Shown in pieces: positions 31,910 through 35,384 of a stretch of DNA of 35,384 nt. A program made the translations under genes and the position numbers. Position 1 is the first letter of the stretch. Every line of letters begins with the position of its first letter. Origin of the DNA: Zygnema cylindricum (Eukaryota; Streptophyta; Zygnematophyceae; Zygnematales; Zygnemataceae); contig JBBHKE010003525.1 of NCBI GenBank assembly GCA_037447655.1, forward strand, positions 1-35,384, read 5' to 3'. Under the pieces are notes generated by a model. That model was not told the DNA's origin, searched no databases, and saw only the letters and a list, made by a program, of their open reading frames with translations.

Positions 31910-34900
31910 ACAATAACAAGAATTCTTACTTAAATTACACAAATAGTTAGCGAAAACAAGAATTAACACCTAAATTATAAAAACAGTTAGCGATAACATG
32001 AATTGTTATCTAAATTTCACAAACTGTTAGCGATAACAAGAACTATTACCTAAATTACACAAATTGTTAGTGCTAATAGGAATTAATATCTTGCTTACAC
32101 AAACAGTTAGCGATAACAAGATTTGTTATCTAAATTACACAAACTGTTAGCATTAACATGAATTTTTTCCTAAATTACACAAACAGTAAACGCTAACAAA
32201 TATTGATACCTACATTACACAAAAAGTTAGCGATAACAAGAATTGTTACCCTAATTATAGAAACATTTAGCATTTTTACCTAAATTACACAAACAATTAA
32301 CAATAACAAGAATTGTTACATAAACTAAACAAACACTTAGAGATAACATGAAATGTTATCCAAATTACACAAACTGTTAGCGATTACAAGAATTGTTACC
32401 TAAATTACACAAACTATAATCGATAACAAGAATTGTTACCTAAATTACACAAACAATTAGCGATAAAAAAAATTGTTACCTTAAGAATAGAAACATTTAG
32501 CGCTATCAGGAATTGTTGTCTAACTTACACAAAGTTTAAGGGATAACAATAATTTTTACATAAATTACGCAAATAGTTAGCAATAACAAGAATTGTTATC
32601 TAAATAACACAAACTGTTAGCGATAACAGGAATTGTAATCTAAATTTCACAATTTGTTAGCGCTAACATAAATTGTTATCTAACTTACACAAACAATAAG
32701 CGATAACAAAAATTGTTACCTTAATTACACAAACAGTTAGCGATAATAAGAATTGTTATCTAAATAACACAAACTGTTAGTGCTAACATAAACTTTTATC
32801 TAACTTACACAAACAGTAAGCAATAACAACAATTGTCACCTAAATTACACAAACAATTAGCGATAACAAAAATTGTTACCTAAATTACACAAACTGTTAG
32901 CGAAAAAAAAAATTGTTTCCTAAATTATGCAAAGAGTTAGCGATAACAAGACATGTTACCTAAATTTCACAAACAATGAAATTACAAAAAGAGTTAGAGC
33001 TAACAAAAATGGTTACCTATCTTACACAAACTATTAGCGATAACAAGAATTTTTACCAAAATGGCACAAACAATTAGCGATAAGAAGAATTGTTATCTAA
33101 ATAACACAAACAGTAAGCAATAACACCATTTGTTACCTAAGTTACAAAAACAATTTGGGCTAACAGGAGTTGTTATCTAAATTACACAAACTGTTAGCGA
33201 TAACAAAAATTGTTTCCTAAATTACACAAAGAGTTAGTGCTAACAAAAATTGATACCTAAATTACACAAACAATAAGCGCTAACAATAATTGTTATCTAA
33301 CTTACACAAAATATTAGCGCTAACAAGAATGGTTACCTAACTTATTCAAACTGTTAGCGATATAAAGATTTGTTACATAAATTACACAAACTATGCGATA
33401 ACAAGAATTGTAACCTAACTTACATAAATTTTTAGCGATAAAAATAATTGATACCTAAATTACACAAACAATAAGCGATAACAAGAATTGTTACCTTAAT
33501 TACAAAAACAGTTAGCGCTAACAGGATTTGTTATTTAAATTACACAAACTGTTATTGTTAACAAGAATTGTTTCCTAAATTACACAACAGTTAGCGCTAA
33601 CAAGTATTGATACCTAAATTACAAAAACAGATAGCGATAACAACATTTGTTACCTAAATTACACAAACAATTAGGGATACCAAGAATTATTACCTAAATT
33701 AAAAAAACAGTTAGCAATGACAGGATTTGTTTTCTAAATTACACAAAATTTTAGCGATAACAGGAATTGATTCCTAAATTAAACAAACTATTAGCGATAA
33801 CAAGAATTGTTATCTAAATTACACAAACAATTAGCGATAACAAGAACTGTTACCTAAATTCCATAAACACTTCGCACTAACTGGAATTGTTATCTAACTT
33901 ACACAACCAGTTAGCGATACCTAGAATTGTTATCTATATTACACAAATTGTTAGCGATAACATGAATTATAATCTAAATAACACAAACTATTAGCGCTAA
34001 CATGAATTGTTATGTATTTTACACAAACTGTAAGCGATAACAAAAATTATTACCTAAATTACACACATAGTTAGCAATAACAAAAATTGATATCTAATTT
34101 ACACAAACTGTTAGCAATAACAAGAATTGTAACCTAAATTACAGAAACAGTAAGTGATAACAAGAATTGTTATCTAACTTAAACAATTTGTTAGCGATAA
34201 CAAGATTCGTTACCTGACTTACACAAACTGTTAGCGATAACTGGAATTGTTACCTAAATTACATAAACTATTAGCGATAACAAGAACTGTTACCTAAATT
34301 ACATTAACAGTTAGGGATAACAAGAATTGTAACCTAAATTACACAAACAGTTAGAGCTTACAAGAATTGTTATTTAACTTACACAAACTGTTAGAGCAAA
34401 CAAGAATGGTTACCTAACTTACACAAAGAGTTAGCGCTAATAGGAATTGTTATCTAAATTACTCAAACTGTTAGCAATATCAAGAATTATTACCTAAATT
34501 ACACAAACAGTTAGCGATAACAAGAATTTTTACCTAAATTACACAAACAGTTAGCGATAACAAAAATTATTACCTAAATAACACAAACAGTTAGCGATAA
34601 CAAGATATTCTACCTAAATTACACAAACATTTAGCGATAACAAAAATTATTACCCGAAAAAACATTTAGCAATAACAAGAATTGTGACCTAAATTACACA
34701 AATTGTTAGCATTAACAAGAATTGTAACCTAAATTACAAAAACAGTTAGCAATAACAAGAATTGTTACCTAGGTTATAAAACTTGTTAGCGATAAAAAGA
34801 ATTATTACCTAAATTACAAAAAGAGTTAGCGATAACAAGAATTGCTACCTAAATTACACAAACAGTTAGCGATAACATAAATTGTTACCAAAATTACACA

Positions 34901-35384
34901 AGTTGTTAGCGATAACAAGAAATGTTACCTAAATTACAGAAACAGTTAGCACTAACAAGAATTGTAACCTAAATTACACAAACAGTTAGCGATAACAAGA
35001 ATTGTTACCTAAATTACACAAATAGTTAGCGATAACTAGAATTGTTACCTAAATTACACAAACTGTTAGCGATAACAAGAATTGTAACCTAAATTACACA
35101 AATTGTTAGCATTAACAAGAATTATTACCTAAATTACAAAAACATTTAGCGAAAACAAGAATTGTTACCTAAATTACAAAAACAGTTAGCGAAAACAAGA
35201 ATTGTTACCTAAAATACACAAACAGTTAACGATAACAAAAATTGTTACCTAAATTACACAAATTGTTAGTGATAACAAGAATTGTTACCTAAATTACACA
35301 AATAGTTAGCGATAACAAGAATTGTTACTTAAATTACAAAAACAGTTAGCGATAACAAGAATTGTTACCTAAATTACAAAAACA
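31910..35384. repeat. 40-bp satellite array D
   Basis: About 87 monomers, continuing the monomer interrupted at 27236. Toward the right end of the window monomers become more homogeneous and closer to the consensus (GTTAGCGATAAC, AAGAATTGTTACC, TAAATTACAC), and the array runs off the window edge. No other feature is seen. Confidence 0.97.

Noticed and set aside
34800-35384. Telomeric repeat
   Set aside because: The 40-bp unit is not a short G-rich telomere motif, and the array simply continues to the window edge.

Overview
The window is eukaryotic and looks like heterochromatin: about 17 kb of an AT-rich tandem satellite with a 40-bp period, invaded by several Ty1/copia-type LTR retrotransposons (Pseudoviridae-like order gag-PR-IN-RT-RNase H). 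I see no host protein gene, rRNA or tRNA gene, and no prokaryotic feature. Three elements have primer binding sites matching the anticodon region of initiator tRNA-Met, the half-tRNA priming known from Drosophila copia. That points to an invertebrate, possibly an arthropod, but the species cannot be fixed from the sequence. Frequent CG to TG/CA variation at one satellite position hints at cytosine methylation.

Layout. 1-8156: satellite array A, with a 2.4-kb near-identical tandem duplication and two indel-ridden patches that look like sequencing or assembly error. 8157-12102: element E1 (+), 5' LTR plus gag-pol, cut off at the RT catalytic YVDD motif and joined to satellite. 12103-14198: array B. 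14199-23839: a nested stack. The host is E4 (-), an old, internally deleted copia inserted in the satellite with a TTGTT target duplication. Inside E4 sit a 787-bp solo LTR, E5 (15812-16598, target duplication CTAAG), and a complete-length copia, E2 (+, 17833-23336, target duplication TTGTA, two 690-bp LTRs). 23840-27236: array C. 27237-31909: element E3 (+), two 891-bp LTRs and a gag-pol that has lost protease, the integrase zinc finger and the RT core. 31910-35384: array D.

Removing E4 and E3 restores satellite monomers in perfect 40-bp register, so arrays B, C and D were one array before the insertions. LTR-LTR divergence by eye is about 8% (E4), 5% (E2) and 4% (E3), which agrees with E2 being nested in E4.

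The most unusual biology is in E1, E2 and E3. The LTR runs past the gag start codon, so the first 18-45 gag codons lie inside the LTR and the primer binding site is itself read as gag codons, in the same frame in all three. All three also carry a stop codon at the same integrase-RT tryptophan position (TGA in E1, TAG in E2 and E3). No element is intact as given: each has premature stops or frameshifts. E2 is the best preserved and the only one with recognisable protease, integrase, RT and RNase H together.
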